Source of the DNA: Natronohydrobacter sp.
GTDB lineage: Bacteria; Pseudomonadota; Alphaproteobacteria; Rhodobacterales; Rhodobacteraceae
NCBI GenBank assembly: GCA_030603695.1
Contig: JAUVXF010000006.1
Span: forward strand, 1-64,000
Direction: 5' to 3'
Length of the DNA: 64,000 nucleotides
A program made the position numbers and the translations under genes. The notes beneath the pieces were generated by a model, which was not told where the DNA came from, made no database searches, and was given only the letters and a program-made list of their open reading frames with translations. Positions 1-7,572 of this stretch are shown piece after piece; positions within the stretch are counted from its first letter, which is position 1, and each line of letters starts with the position of its first letter.

Positions 1-64
1 CCCGCTCTGTCACTAGCTTCACAGCCTCAAACTTGAACTCCTTCGTGAACTTCCGTCTCACCAT
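1..64 (-). CDS. IS3-family transposase OrfA, N-terminal fragment (partial at window edge)
   Basis: Reading leftwards from the ATG at 64-62, the protein begins [20 protein letters not shown]. This is the characteristic start of the IS3-family OrfA (IS911/IS2-like) helix-turn-helix DNA-binding protein. A GGAG Shine-Dalgarno sequence lies about 9 bases upstream. Only 21 codons are inside the window, so I cannot say whether the element is intact or whether OrfB and the frameshift site exist. OrfA binds the element ends and, after a programmed frameshift, normally forms part of the OrfAB transposase. Confidence 0.7.
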   Translation of the reverse strand, partial: MVRRKFTKEFKFEAVKLVTER

Positions 65-119
65 GTCCGATCTCCGATTCCTTGGTCACGATCTTATCTT
101 CGTGTCCACGAAACCGGCA
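1..119 (-). mobile_element. IS3-family element, left end (partial, runs off window)
   Basis: The minus strand reads from a TG dinucleotide at 119-118 through a short leader into a transposase start at 64. The plus-strand IstB frame becomes recognisable exactly from base 120, so 119 is the likely outer edge of this insertion sequence. The element is therefore inserted inside the istB gene of an IS21 element. Only the left end is in the window, so inverted repeats and target duplication cannot be compared. The family call rests on the OrfA N-terminus; the boundary is inferred. Confidence 0.6.
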
Positions 120-449
120 GCAGGCCAGATCGCCGAAGCGCTGGTGAAAACCGACTTGGTGATCTTCGATGAGCTGGGATACCTGCCGTTCAGCGCCTCT
201 GGCGGTGCCTTGCTCTTCCATCTTCTCAGCAAACTCTACGAGCGCACCAGCGTCATCATCACCACCAACCTGAGCTTCAGCGAATGGGCGAGCGTCTTTG
301 GCGACGCCAAAATGACCACCGCGCTGCTCGATCGTCTCACCCATCACTGCCACATTTTGGAAACCGGAAACGACAGCTACCGCTTCAAGGCCAGCTCCGA
401 AACAGCGGAAAAGAAGAGGAAGGAAACACCAGCATTGACGCCATCGTGA
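120..449 (+). pseudogene. istB: IS21-family helper ATPase IstB, C-terminal fragment
   Basis: From base 120 the frame encodes the second half of an IstB AAA+ ATPase. It includes the Walker B stretch [12 protein letters not shown], the sensor region [12 protein letters not shown] and the conserved C-terminal motif [12 protein letters not shown]. Full IstB proteins are about 240-260 residues; here only about 109 remain, and the Walker A half is missing. IstB normally assists the IstA transposase in target selection. The upstream frame back to the ATG at 33 encodes IS3 end sequence, so the gene is broken, apparently by that insertion, and not expected to be functional. Confidence 0.85.
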
Positions 450-472
450 CACGCAGAACATAACAACCGGGT

Positions 473-516
473 GGGTCAGATCTCGGTGACAATGCCGGGT
501 CAGTTCTCAGTGACAA
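473..516 (+). repeat. Two direct terminal repeats of the IS21 end
   Basis: Copies at 473-492 and 498-516 share the pattern gggtcag-t/a-tctc-a/g-gtgacaa, about 25 bases apart. IS21 family members carry multiple such transposase-binding repeats at each end. The second copy abuts the integrase remnant and so probably marks the very end of the element. Confidence 0.7.
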
Positions 517-890
517 TTAACAATTCACGGGGCAAGACGAGGGTTGGGGCCGATCTACCGATTATGCCAGAGCTTATGGACGAGATCAGACGTTTGCCGT
601 CTGACCAGTTGATGTTCCTAACGCATTCGGAGGGTAAGCCTTACAAACCCGAGACTCTGGGCAACTGGTTCCGAGATCAATGCAATACTGCTGGTCTGCC
701 GCATTGTGCCGCTCATGGTCTGCGTAAGGCAGGGGCAACACGTCTGGCCGAGGCTGGTGCAACGGAGTGGGAAATCGCAAGTTACCTTGCCCACAAGGAT
801 ACGAAAATGGCGGCTACATATGTTAAGAAGGCCAATCGCGGTAAGCTCGCGGACCGCGGCATGGGCAGGCTTTCACAGAGCACACTGTGA
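516..890 (+). pseudogene. Tyrosine recombinase/phage integrase, C-terminal remnant
   Basis: About 124 residues remain. They contain the box II region with the H-x-x-R element (HGLRKAGATRLAEAG), the LAHKD segment and the catalytic tyrosine context TYVKKANR, so the second half of the catalytic domain is present. The N-terminal core-binding domain and the first catalytic arginine are absent because the IS21 end replaces them. An in-frame ATG at 471 exists but lies in the IS21 end, so the hybrid frame is fortuitous. The gene points tail-to-tail at tRNA-Glu, the classic arrangement for an island that integrated at a tRNA 3' end. Confidence 0.85.
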
Positions 891-896
891 ACTTAC

Positions 897-925
897 TTGA
901 CTAACCTTTCCAAAAGGTTGGTCAA
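897..925. terminator. Hairpin between integrase remnant and tRNA-Glu
   Basis: A 12-bp arm, ttgactaacctt at 897-908, pairs with aaggttggtcaa at 914-925 across a 5-base loop, with one G-U pair. No U-tract follows on either strand, so it is an imperfect factor-independent terminator. It could equally be an attachment-site or recombinase-binding palindrome. A second small palindrome, gctctttaagagc, follows at about 929-941. Confidence 0.4.
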
Positions 926-970
926 ACTTGCTCTTTAAGAGCCTGAAATATAACGGAAAATAAAGCAAGG

Positions 971-1045
971 TGGCAGCCCGTAGGGGAATCGAACCCCTCT
1001 TTCCAGGTTGAAAACCTGGCGTCCTAACCGATAGACGAACGGGCC
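971..1045 (-). tRNA. tRNA-Glu (anticodon TTC)
   Basis: The minus strand folds as a tRNA. The acceptor arm starts GGCCCGT, the D-loop region is CTATCGGTTAGGA, the anticodon stem-loop is CCAGG-TTTTCAA-CCTGG with anticodon TTC, the T-arm is AGGGG-TTCGATT-CCCCT, and the CCA end is encoded (tgg at 971-973). The 3' end faces the integrase remnant 80 bases away, consistent with use as an attachment site. Confidence 0.95.
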
Positions 1046-1134
1046 AGAGCCGGTGTGAGGCAGCTTTTATGCAAAGCGCGGGGGCTGTGCAAGGGGGAAG
1101 AGGGGTTTTTCATCCCTGCCTTGCAATTATTTTT

Positions 1135-2910
1135 CTAGCCTGATGGCCGGGCGGCATCTTCCAGCCTCAGTTGCAGGTTTTGCCTTCCATTCCAGTGATT
1201 TACTTCCAGTTTTCCGGCCAGATGCACGCGCAGGCCTTGGGCGGCGGCCAGCATCGGGCCAAGGGCGGTTTCAAATGCGCCAAAGGCCACGGCCTCTAGC
1301 GGCGGGCTGGCCCCATCGCTGAAGCGCAGGCGCAGATGCGCCTCTCCCATCCGCCGAATCGACTGGATGATCATATCGGGAAAGGCAAAGCGCGGCGCGG
1401 GGGCAGCGGCCCCGAAGGGGCCTGCTGCCTCTATCTGGCCCACCAGTTCCACGCTGGCCGCACCCGGCATCAGCACGCTGTCAATGCGCAGGCGGCGCGG
1501 CCCTTCGGCCCCGGCCCCTTGCTGGGCCAGCAAATCTTGCAGCCGCGCCATGGCGGCCTCCAACTGGCTGCGCGCCACTGTCAGGCCCGCGGCCATCTTA
1601 TGCCCGCCGCCTTTTTCCAACAGCCCCTCGCGCACCAGCCTGTGCACGGCTGCGCCCAGATCCACCCCCGGCACAGAGCGGCCAGAGCCTTTGCCCAAAT
1701 CCCCGTCCAGCGCGATCACGATGGCGGGGCGGCCAGCGGCCTCTTTCAGGCGGGCAGCGGCAATGCCAATCACGCCCGGATGCCAGCCCTCGCCCGCAGC
1801 CCAGGCCAAGGCCCCGCCCATTCCCCGCGCCTCGGCCTGTGCCAAGGCGCTGGCGCGCACGGCGGCCTCAATCTCGCGCCGTTCGGTATTCAGCATTTCC
1901 AGCCTTGCGGCCAGTGCCTCTGCCTCTGGCAGATCCTCGCAGGCCAGCAGCCGCGCGCCCAGATCGGCCGCGCCAATCCGCCCGCCTGCATTCACCCTTG
2001 GCCCCAGCACAAAGCCCAGGTGATAGGCCGAAGGCGGCGCATCCAGCCGCGCGCTATCGGCCAGCGCGCGCAGGCCCACGCGCGCGCGCCCTGCCATCAC
2101 CCGCAGCCCCTGGCGCACGAAAGCGCGGTTCACCCCGATCAGGGGTGCGACATCGGCCACTGTGGCAAGGGCCACCAGATCCAGCATCGCCATCAGGTCT
2201 GGCCCCTGTATGCCTTGTTCGCGCAACTGGCGATTGCCCTCTACCAGCAGCAAAAACACCACACCCGCCGCGCATAGATGCGCCAGATCGCCGCTTTCAT
2301 CCTGCCGGTTTGGGTTGACCACCGCCAGCGCGGGCGGCAGGGTTTCATCGCCCAGATGGTGATCCAGAACAATCACCTCTGCGCCCAGCGCGGCGGCAAT
2401 TGGCGCATGGCTCAGCGTGCCGCAATCCACGCAGATAATCAGGTCATGATCCTTGGCCAGCGCTTCCATTGCGGGCACGTTTGGCCCATAGCCTTCGGTA
2501 ATTCTGTCGGGAATATACAGGGTTGCTGTGCGCCCCATCGCGCGCAACCAGCAGATCAGCAGCGCGGCAGAGGCCGCGCCATCCACATCGTAATCGGCGA
2601 AAATGGCAATCCGCTCATTCTGCGCCACGGCTTGCACCACGCGCGCGGCGGCGCGTTCCATATCGCGCAGGCTGCGCGGGTCTGGCAGCAGATCGCGCAG
2701 GGCGGGGGCCAGATAGGCCGTGGCCGCTTCGGGCGCAACACCCGCACGCGCCAGCACGGCGCAGACAGCGGGTGGCAGGCGTGTGGCCTGGGCCAGCGCC
2801 TCTGCCTGCCGGGCGCGGGCGGGGTCTGGCCCCACCCAGCGCTGGCCGAGAGCAGAGGTTTCCACCCCCAGAAAGGCGCGCTCTGGTGGTGCGGGATTGG
2901 CCCCTGTCAT
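1135..2910 (-). CDS. recJ: Single-stranded-DNA-specific exonuclease RecJ
   Basis: 591 residues, a normal RecJ length. RecJ degrades single-stranded DNA 5' to 3' in RecF-pathway recombination, mismatch repair and base-excision repair. The DHH-family metal motifs are visible: DYDVDG at about residue 104, VDCGT at about 161, and the signature DHH within VLDHHLGDE at about 182. The DHHA1 domain carries GGGHKMAAG near residue 440, and an OB-like C-terminal region follows. It is the last gene of a minus-strand run hom-glpX-recJ, 41 bases after glpX. Confidence 0.95.
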   Translation of the reverse strand: MTGANPAPPERAFLGVETSALGQRWVGPDPARARQAEALAQATRLPPAVCAVLARAGVAPEAATAYLAPALRDLLPDPRSLRDMERAAARVVQAVAQNERIAIFADYDVDGAASAALLICWLRAMGRTATLYIPDRITEGYGPNVPAMEALAKDHDLIICVDCGTLSHAPIAAALGAEVIVLDHHLGDETLPPALAVVNPNRQDESGDLAHLCAAGVVFLLLVEGNRQLREQGIQGPDLMAMLDLVALATVADVAPLIGVNRAFVRQGLRVMAGRARVGLRALADSARLDAPPSAYHLGFVLGPRVNAGGRIGAADLGARLLACEDLPEAEALAARLEMLNTERREIEAAVRASALAQAEARGMGGALAWAAGEGWHPGVIGIAAARLKEAAGRPAIVIALDGDLGKGSGRSVPGVDLGAAVHRLVREGLLEKGGGHKMAAGLTVARSQLEAAMARLQDLLAQQGAGAEGPRRLRIDSVLMPGAASVELVGQIEAAGPFGAAAPAPRFAFPDMIIQSIRRMGEAHLRLRFSDGASPPLEAVAFGAFETALGPMLAAAQGLRVHLAGKLEVNHWNGRQNLQLRLEDAARPSG

Positions 2911-2951
2911 CTGCTTGCCTTCTCCTTGCGCCGCGCGGTCTTGCCGCCGCG

Positions 2952-3914
2952 TTATAGGGGTGTGCGGTAGCTCATCCGCCGCACAGATCCGGTTTTGGAT
3001 CGCATCAGCAGCGTATCGGTTGTCACCCAGCCCGGCTCTGTCTTGATGCCGCGCACGATGGAACCATCGGTCACGCCCGTTGCCGCAAAGATCACATCGC
3101 CTGTGATCATTTCATCGCGGGTATAAATCTTGTCCAGATCCTCTATGCCGGCACGGCGGGCGCGGGCAATTTCATCGTCATTACGAAACAGCAGGCGGCC
3201 ATAAATCTGCCCGCCCATGCATTTCAGCGCGGCCGCCGCCAGCACCCCTTCAGGTGCGCCGCCCGAACCCATATACATATCAATCCCCGTGATCTGGGGT
3301 TCGGCGCAATGGATCACACCTGCCACATCGCCATCCATGATCAGCCGGATTGCCGCCCCGGTTGAGCGCAGATCGGCAATCATCTCTTCATGGCGGGGGC
3401 GTTCCAGCACGCAGACGGAAATATCTTCGGGCGCGCAGCCTTTGGCGCGGGCAAGCGCGCGCACGCGCTCGGACGGGGACATGTCCATCGTCACAGTACC
3501 TTGCGCATAGCCCGGCCCGATGGCCAGTTTATCCATATACACATCGGGTGCATGCAGCATTGTCCCGCGCGGGGCCATGGCAATAACTGTCAGCGCATTG
3601 GGGAAATCCTTGGCTGTCAGGGTGGTTCCTTCCAGCGGGTCTAGGGCAATATCCACTTCGGGGCCGTTGCCGTTGCCCACTTCCTCGCCAATATAGAGCA
3701 TGGGCGCCTCATCACGCTCGCCCTCGCCAATCACCACGCGGCCCTTGATATCCAGCAAATTCAGCTGGCGGCGCATGGCATCGACTGCCGCCTGATCGGC
3801 GGCTTTCTCATCGCCGCGCCCAACCAGCCGGGCAGAGGCCAGCGCCGCTGCCTCGGACACGCGGGCAAGGCCAAGCGAAAGCATACGGTCATGAAATTCG
3901 GGCGATGTGGTCAT
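2952..3914 (-). CDS. glpX: Class II fructose-1,6-bisphosphatase GlpX
   Basis: 320 residues from the ATG at 3914, which has an AAGGGAC ribosome site 8-9 bases upstream; an in-frame upstream extension to 3974 lacks support. The enzyme hydrolyses fructose-1,6-bisphosphate to fructose-6-phosphate in gluconeogenesis and, in autotrophs, also in the Calvin cycle. Family marks are VVIGEGERDEAPMLYIGE, DPLEGTT for metal and phosphate binding, and MYMGSGGAPEGVLAA. It lies between hom and recJ on the same strand; the 126-base gap to hom could hold a promoter. Confidence 0.93.
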   Translation of the reverse strand: MTTSPEFHDRMLSLGLARVSEAAALASARLVGRGDEKAADQAAVDAMRRQLNLLDIKGRVVIGEGERDEAPMLYIGEEVGNGNGPEVDIALDPLEGTTLTAKDFPNALTVIAMAPRGTMLHAPDVYMDKLAIGPGYAQGTVTMDMSPSERVRALARAKGCAPEDISVCVLERPRHEEMIADLRSTGAAIRLIMDGDVAGVIHCAEPQITGIDMYMGSGGAPEGVLAAAALKCMGGQIYGRLLFRNDDEIARARRAGIEDLDKIYTRDEMITGDVIFAATGVTDGSIVRGIKTEPGWVTTDTLLMRSKTGSVRRMSYRTPL

Positions 3915-4040
3915 GTATTTTGTCCCTTGGTGAATGATTTGCGCCTTGTCTAGCGGCTTGGATGGCCTGCACACAAGACATTCCCGCCCAGCGCCACCCG
4001 ATGCTTGCGCAATTATCGGGGCAAGTGGCGCAAGCCGCGC

Positions 4041-5327
4041 TTAATCTTCCTCTATCGCCAGCGCCACAGGATCACCGATCACAACGCCGGTTTTCACCGA
4101 AAGCGCTATGGCGTGATCTATCGCATCGCGGGTGGTTTTATGCGTGATGATCAACACCGGCGCGCGGGTATCCTGATGGCCGTATTGGCGCATCCGGTTG
4201 ATGGAGACGCCCGCATTTCCCAGCGCCTCGGCCACTTTGGCCAGCGCGCCGGGCTTGTCCAGCAGGCCCATGCGCAGATACCACGGCTTTGATCCCATCG
4301 CCTTGGCCGAAACCGCCGCTTCCAGTGTTGTGGCGGGCTGGCCAAAGACAGGCAGACGAAAACCGCGCGCAATATCCATGATATCGCCCATCACGGCGCT
4401 GGCGGTCGGGCCTTCGCCCGCGCCGGGGCCGCGAAGCACCACTTGCTGAACTGAATCGCCCTCGATCACCACCATATTCGTGCCGCCTTTCAACTGGCCC
4501 AAAGGGCTGTCGGCGGGCACAAGGCAGGGGGTCATGGATTGCTCCAGCCCGCGCCCTGTCATTTGCGCCACACCCAGCAGCTTTATGCGCAACCCCAGAT
4601 CGGCGGCAGCGCGGATATCCTCGATAGAGATACGCTCTATCCCTTCCAGCGCGATGGCATCAAAATCGGGGCGCACGCCAAAGGCTATGGCCGAAAGCAG
4701 CGTCAGCTTGTGGGCCGCATCTATGCCGCCCACATCCAGCGTTGGGTCTGCTTCGAGATAGCCAAGCTGGTTGGCCTCTTCAAAGACGGTTTCATAAGGC
4801 AGGCCCGCATCTTCCATCCGTGTCAGGATGTAATTGCAGGTGCCATTCATAACGCCCTTCACGCGGGTGATCTTGTTGCCCGCAAGCCCCTCTGTCAGCG
4901 CCTTGATCACAGGGATACCGCCAGCCACCGCCGCCTCAAAACGCAGGGCCACGCCTGCGGCCTCGGCGGCCTCGGCCAAGGCCTGCCCGTGGATGGCCAA
5001 AAGCGCCTTATTGGCGGTGACAATATGTTTGCCTGCGGCAATCGCGGCTTCGGTCAGGGCTTTGGCAGACCCATTCTCGCCGCCCATCAATTCCACCACC
5101 AGATCAATATCGCCGCGCCGCGCAAGCGCTACGGGATCATCTTCCCACTCATAGCTGGAAATATCCACGCCGCGATTGCGGGTGCGAGAGCGGGCAGAAA
5201 CCGCGACAATCTCTATCCGGCGGCCAGAGCGGCGTTCCAGCATATCGCCATGGTTTTGCACGATCCGCACAAGCCCCGTGCCAACAGTGCCAAGCCCTGC
5301 AATTCCAAGGCGCAAAGGGGGTGTCAT
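4041..5327 (-). CDS. hom: Homoserine dehydrogenase
   Basis: 428 residues, the usual length for a monofunctional enzyme with a C-terminal ACT domain. It reduces aspartate-4-semialdehyde to homoserine on the branch to threonine and methionine. The N-terminal Rossmann motif GLGTVGTGLV (residues 11-20) binds NAD(P). The central signature GYLEADPTLDVGGIDAAHK is intact. An ACT fold from about residue 350 suggests threonine feedback control. The start has a GGAG site 8 bases upstream. Aspartate semialdehyde is also the aminopropyl donor precursor of the polyamine operon further right. Confidence 0.95.
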   Translation of the reverse strand: MTPPLRLGIAGLGTVGTGLVRIVQNHGDMLERRSGRRIEIVAVSARSRTRNRGVDISSYEWEDDPVALARRGDIDLVVELMGGENGSAKALTEAAIAAGKHIVTANKALLAIHGQALAEAAEAAGVALRFEAAVAGGIPVIKALTEGLAGNKITRVKGVMNGTCNYILTRMEDAGLPYETVFEEANQLGYLEADPTLDVGGIDAAHKLTLLSAIAFGVRPDFDAIALEGIERISIEDIRAAADLGLRIKLLGVAQMTGRGLEQSMTPCLVPADSPLGQLKGGTNMVVIEGDSVQQVVLRGPGAGEGPTASAVMGDIMDIARGFRLPVFGQPATTLEAAVSAKAMGSKPWYLRMGLLDKPGALAKVAEALGNAGVSINRMRQYGHQDTRAPVLIITHKTTRDAIDHAIALSVKTGVVIGDPVALAIEED

Positions 5328-5407
5328 TGCAAAGGCTCCATCTTATCGGCAAAACTCTGGCGTTCTGTTAGCGGCTTGGGCGCGGGCTTGCAATCCGGCC
5401 CGGAACC

Positions 5408-6208
5408 TTAGCGCGAAAGCGTGGCGATTTCGCGCAACAGCACCGCGCGCGAGATTTCGCCAACATGGACATGCGCCAAAACGCCGTGCCTATCCAGAAA
5501 CAGGGTCACAGGCAGGCCAATCGTGCCGTAATGGCGGGCCAGCGCCCCGGTGTAATCCAAACCGATATGCGCCTGTGCAATCCCCGCGCTGGCCAGATAA
5601 TCGCGCACCACCCCCTCATCTTCGCCCTGAGAGGCGAGGAGAAAACGCACATCGCCCCGGCTGGCCGCGACATCTGCCAACATGGGCAATTCGCGCCTGC
5701 AAGGCGGGCACCAAGTGGCCCATAGGTTTATCACGATGGGTTGCGCATCGGGCGCGGCAAACTCAAACTGCCCCCCCGCCAGCAATGGAACGCCAAATTC
5801 GGGCGCGGGCACGGCGGGGCGATCTGTCAGATCAAGGGTTAGCACCAGCCACAGCATAGCCCCAAGCCACAGCGCCCCAAAGGCAGGCACAAAGGCCAAA
5901 CCCCGCCGCAGTGCGTAGGCAGTCACCACGGCCACACCCACAGCCGCCCCGATGGGGGAAAACCCGCCCTGCCAGATGGCAAAGATCAACCATGGTTCAG
6001 CCAGAAAGATAGCGGGAAACTGCGCCACATGGCCCAGACGCGCGCCAAGAAACCCCCACAGCACCGCAGCGCCCGCCCAACGCGACAGCGCCGGGCTGCG
6101 CGACATGCGCGCGATCACCTCTGCGGCAAGCAGAAACACCGCCACCGCCACAAGTGCTGCAAAACGCTCCCAACCCAGAACCACAGGGCCAATCTGAATG
6201 GCTGTCAT
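5408..6208 (-). CDS. Lgt-like membrane domain fused to TlpA/ResA thioredoxin
   Basis: 266 residues in two parts. Residues 1-125 are hydrophobic with about four membrane segments and resemble part of prolipoprotein diacylglyceryl transferase, notably GARLGHV (57-63) and IWQGGFSPIGAAVG. In true Lgt the corresponding stretch reads GG-x-S-x-HGG, so the catalytic histidine is missing here. Residues 135-266 form a periplasmic TlpA-like thioredoxin with active site WCPPC at 166-170 and the cis-Pro loop IGLPVTLFLD. The likely role is a membrane-anchored disulfide reductase, for example in cytochrome c maturation or copper handling; the Lgt-like part is probably only a membrane module. A strong AAGGGGG site precedes the ATG. 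Confidence 0.8.
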   Translation of the reverse strand: MTAIQIGPVVLGWERFAALVAVAVFLLAAEVIARMSRSPALSRWAGAAVLWGFLGARLGHVAQFPAIFLAEPWLIFAIWQGGFSPIGAAVGVAVVTAYALRRGLAFVPAFGALWLGAMLWLVLTLDLTDRPAVPAPEFGVPLLAGGQFEFAAPDAQPIVINLWATWCPPCRRELPMLADVAASRGDVRFLLASQGEDEGVVRDYLASAGIAQAHIGLDYTGALARHYGTIGLPVTLFLDRHGVLAHVHVGEISRAVLLREIATLSR

Positions 6209-6669
6209 CTGCGCACCCCCTTGCGGGGGCGCTTATCAGCGCTCCCGCCCGCAATGTCGAGCCGCAAGGCGGGTTCATGCGCGCTTGGCGGCAAAGCCGC
6301 GCAGCGCCGGGCCGCCTACAAACCGCGCGAAGCTGCGCTTGCCTCTCTTGTTTAAGTGGCAACACACGCGTGTTCGGAAACTTGCGCAAGACACCCAAAG
6401 GGCAGGGTTGAACGGAGACGGCGCATCGGAGGTAAACACCAAGCGCGGAATCAAGGCCGCAGGCCGCCGCGCATCGCTGGGCCGCCCCCCGGCACAGCGA
6501 TTTGGCTGCAACCTGTGCATAGCTTGGGTTTCGTTCGGACTTTGCAGCCATAAAGCGCCTAGCCAGACCAGAGCTTCGCCGCCCCCCGGCCCAGCGCTGC
6601 GCAGCTTTGTGACCATCCCCATCCCCCATGTCTGACCGCCATGGCAGAACCTTCCGCCCAGCTTGCCCC
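6209..6669. repeat. Long intergenic region built of dispersed repeats
   Basis: This 461-base stretch has no credible gene. Bases 6440-6650 match, in inverted orientation, the intergenic region at about 24480-24700, with only scattered differences across the core 'ggccgccgcgcatcgc' to 'gcgatttggctgcaacc'. Bases 6280-6320 (cggcaaagccgcgcagcgccgggcc) resemble another part of the same unit. A short motif, cccaaagggcagggttga, lies at 6394-6411. Open frames crossing the region encode the repeat and are not conserved proteins. Confidence 0.7.
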
Positions 6670-7569
6670 CTAGCCCCCCAGCTTCGCCGCATCGCGGGCC
6701 AAAGCCTCGCGCGTGGATACGCGCCGATACCACAGCGTGACCACTGTGGCACTCAGCACAATGAACAGCGCATAAAGAATCGGGATAAGCAGCACATCCT
6801 GCTGGAGCGCCCCGCTATAGCTGAGCGTGACAACCAGCACCGCCAGCGGTGCGTTCTGAATGCCGGTTTCCAGACTGATGGTGCGCGCGCGGCGCTTGTC
6901 CTGCCCCATGCCACGCGCCAGCCAATAGCCAAACAGCATGCCCACCAGCCCGATCCCGATGGTGGCAATATAGACAGCCGCGCCTGTGCCCAGCAACAGC
7001 GCGTAATTGCGCGGAACCCATGTCACCACCAGAAACACAATCACCACTACCCCCATGAGAGAGCCAAACAACTCTACCGTAGCGCCAATATTGGGGTTCA
7101 GTTTGCGCAGCACCATTCCCAGCACAGTGGGCACAAGCAACACCCCCAGAATCTGCGCCACATTGCCCGCGGGCACGGCATAGCCCCCCGCCACCCCGGC
7201 AAGGCCCCCGTAAAACGACAGCAAAACCGGAACCATCACCACCGCCACCAGCGTGGAAACCGTGGTCATCATGATCGACAGCGCCAGAACGCCTTTGCTG
7301 AAATAGGCGAAAATATTAGAGGTCGTGCCCCCCGGCATGCACGCAATCAGCAATAGCCCCACTGTCAGCGCGGGCGATAGCCCAAGCAGCAGCGCCAGCG
7401 CAAAGCCCAAGGCGGGCATAACGGCAAACTGGCCAAGCAACCCCACCAGCACCCCTTTGGGCTTGCGCAAGGCCAGCAAAATATCACGCGGTGTCATGCT
7501 GGCGCCCATGCCCAGCATGATCACCATCATCATCACCCCCAGAAGCGTCGTTTCCAGCTCTGTCAGCAC
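6670..7569 (-). CDS. Bile acid:sodium symporter (BASS) family transporter
   Basis: 299 residues with about nine to ten hydrophobic segments. The family features GQFAVMPALGFALA, LLIACMPGGTTSNIFAYFSKG and a TGIQNAPLAVLVV-like segment are all present. BASS proteins are inner-membrane sodium-coupled carriers of organic anions such as bile acids, pyruvate or pantoate; the substrate here is unknown. Translation appears to begin with GTG at 7569, preceded by AAGGGGG at suitable spacing. It follows the acyl-CoA ligase stop by 3 bases and is likely co-transcribed with it. Confidence 0.85.
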   Translation of the reverse strand: MLTELETTLLGVMMMVIMLGMGASMTPRDILLALRKPKGVLVGLLGQFAVMPALGFALALLLGLSPALTVGLLLIACMPGGTTSNIFAYFSKGVLALSIMMTTVSTLVAVVMVPVLLSFYGGLAGVAGGYAVPAGNVAQILGVLLVPTVLGMVLRKLNPNIGATVELFGSLMGVVVIVFLVVTWVPRNYALLLGTGAAVYIATIGIGLVGMLFGYWLARGMGQDKRRARTISLETGIQNAPLAVLVVTLSYSGALQQDVLLIPILYALFIVLSATVVTLWYRRVSTREALARDAAKLGG

Positions 7570-7572
7570 GGC

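Larger units (their letters stand above)
120..516 (+). mobile_element. IS21-family element, right-hand remnant
   Basis: This is the istB remnant plus the terminal region ending at about 515. IS21-type ends carry repeated 'gggtcag..tctc.gtgaca' motifs, and two such motifs lie just past istB. The element's right edge falls inside a tyrosine-recombinase gene, whose reading frame resumes at about 516. The left half (istA and the left end) is outside the window or lost. The exact right terminus (CA at 514-515) is inferred from the family pattern. Confidence 0.75.

Noticed and set aside
6356-6553. Short frames in the 6.4 kb and 24.6 kb repeats that encode the same 'RRPPRIAGPPPGTAIWLQP'
   Set aside because: The similarity follows from the DNA repeat itself; no start signals, and both run through hairpins.
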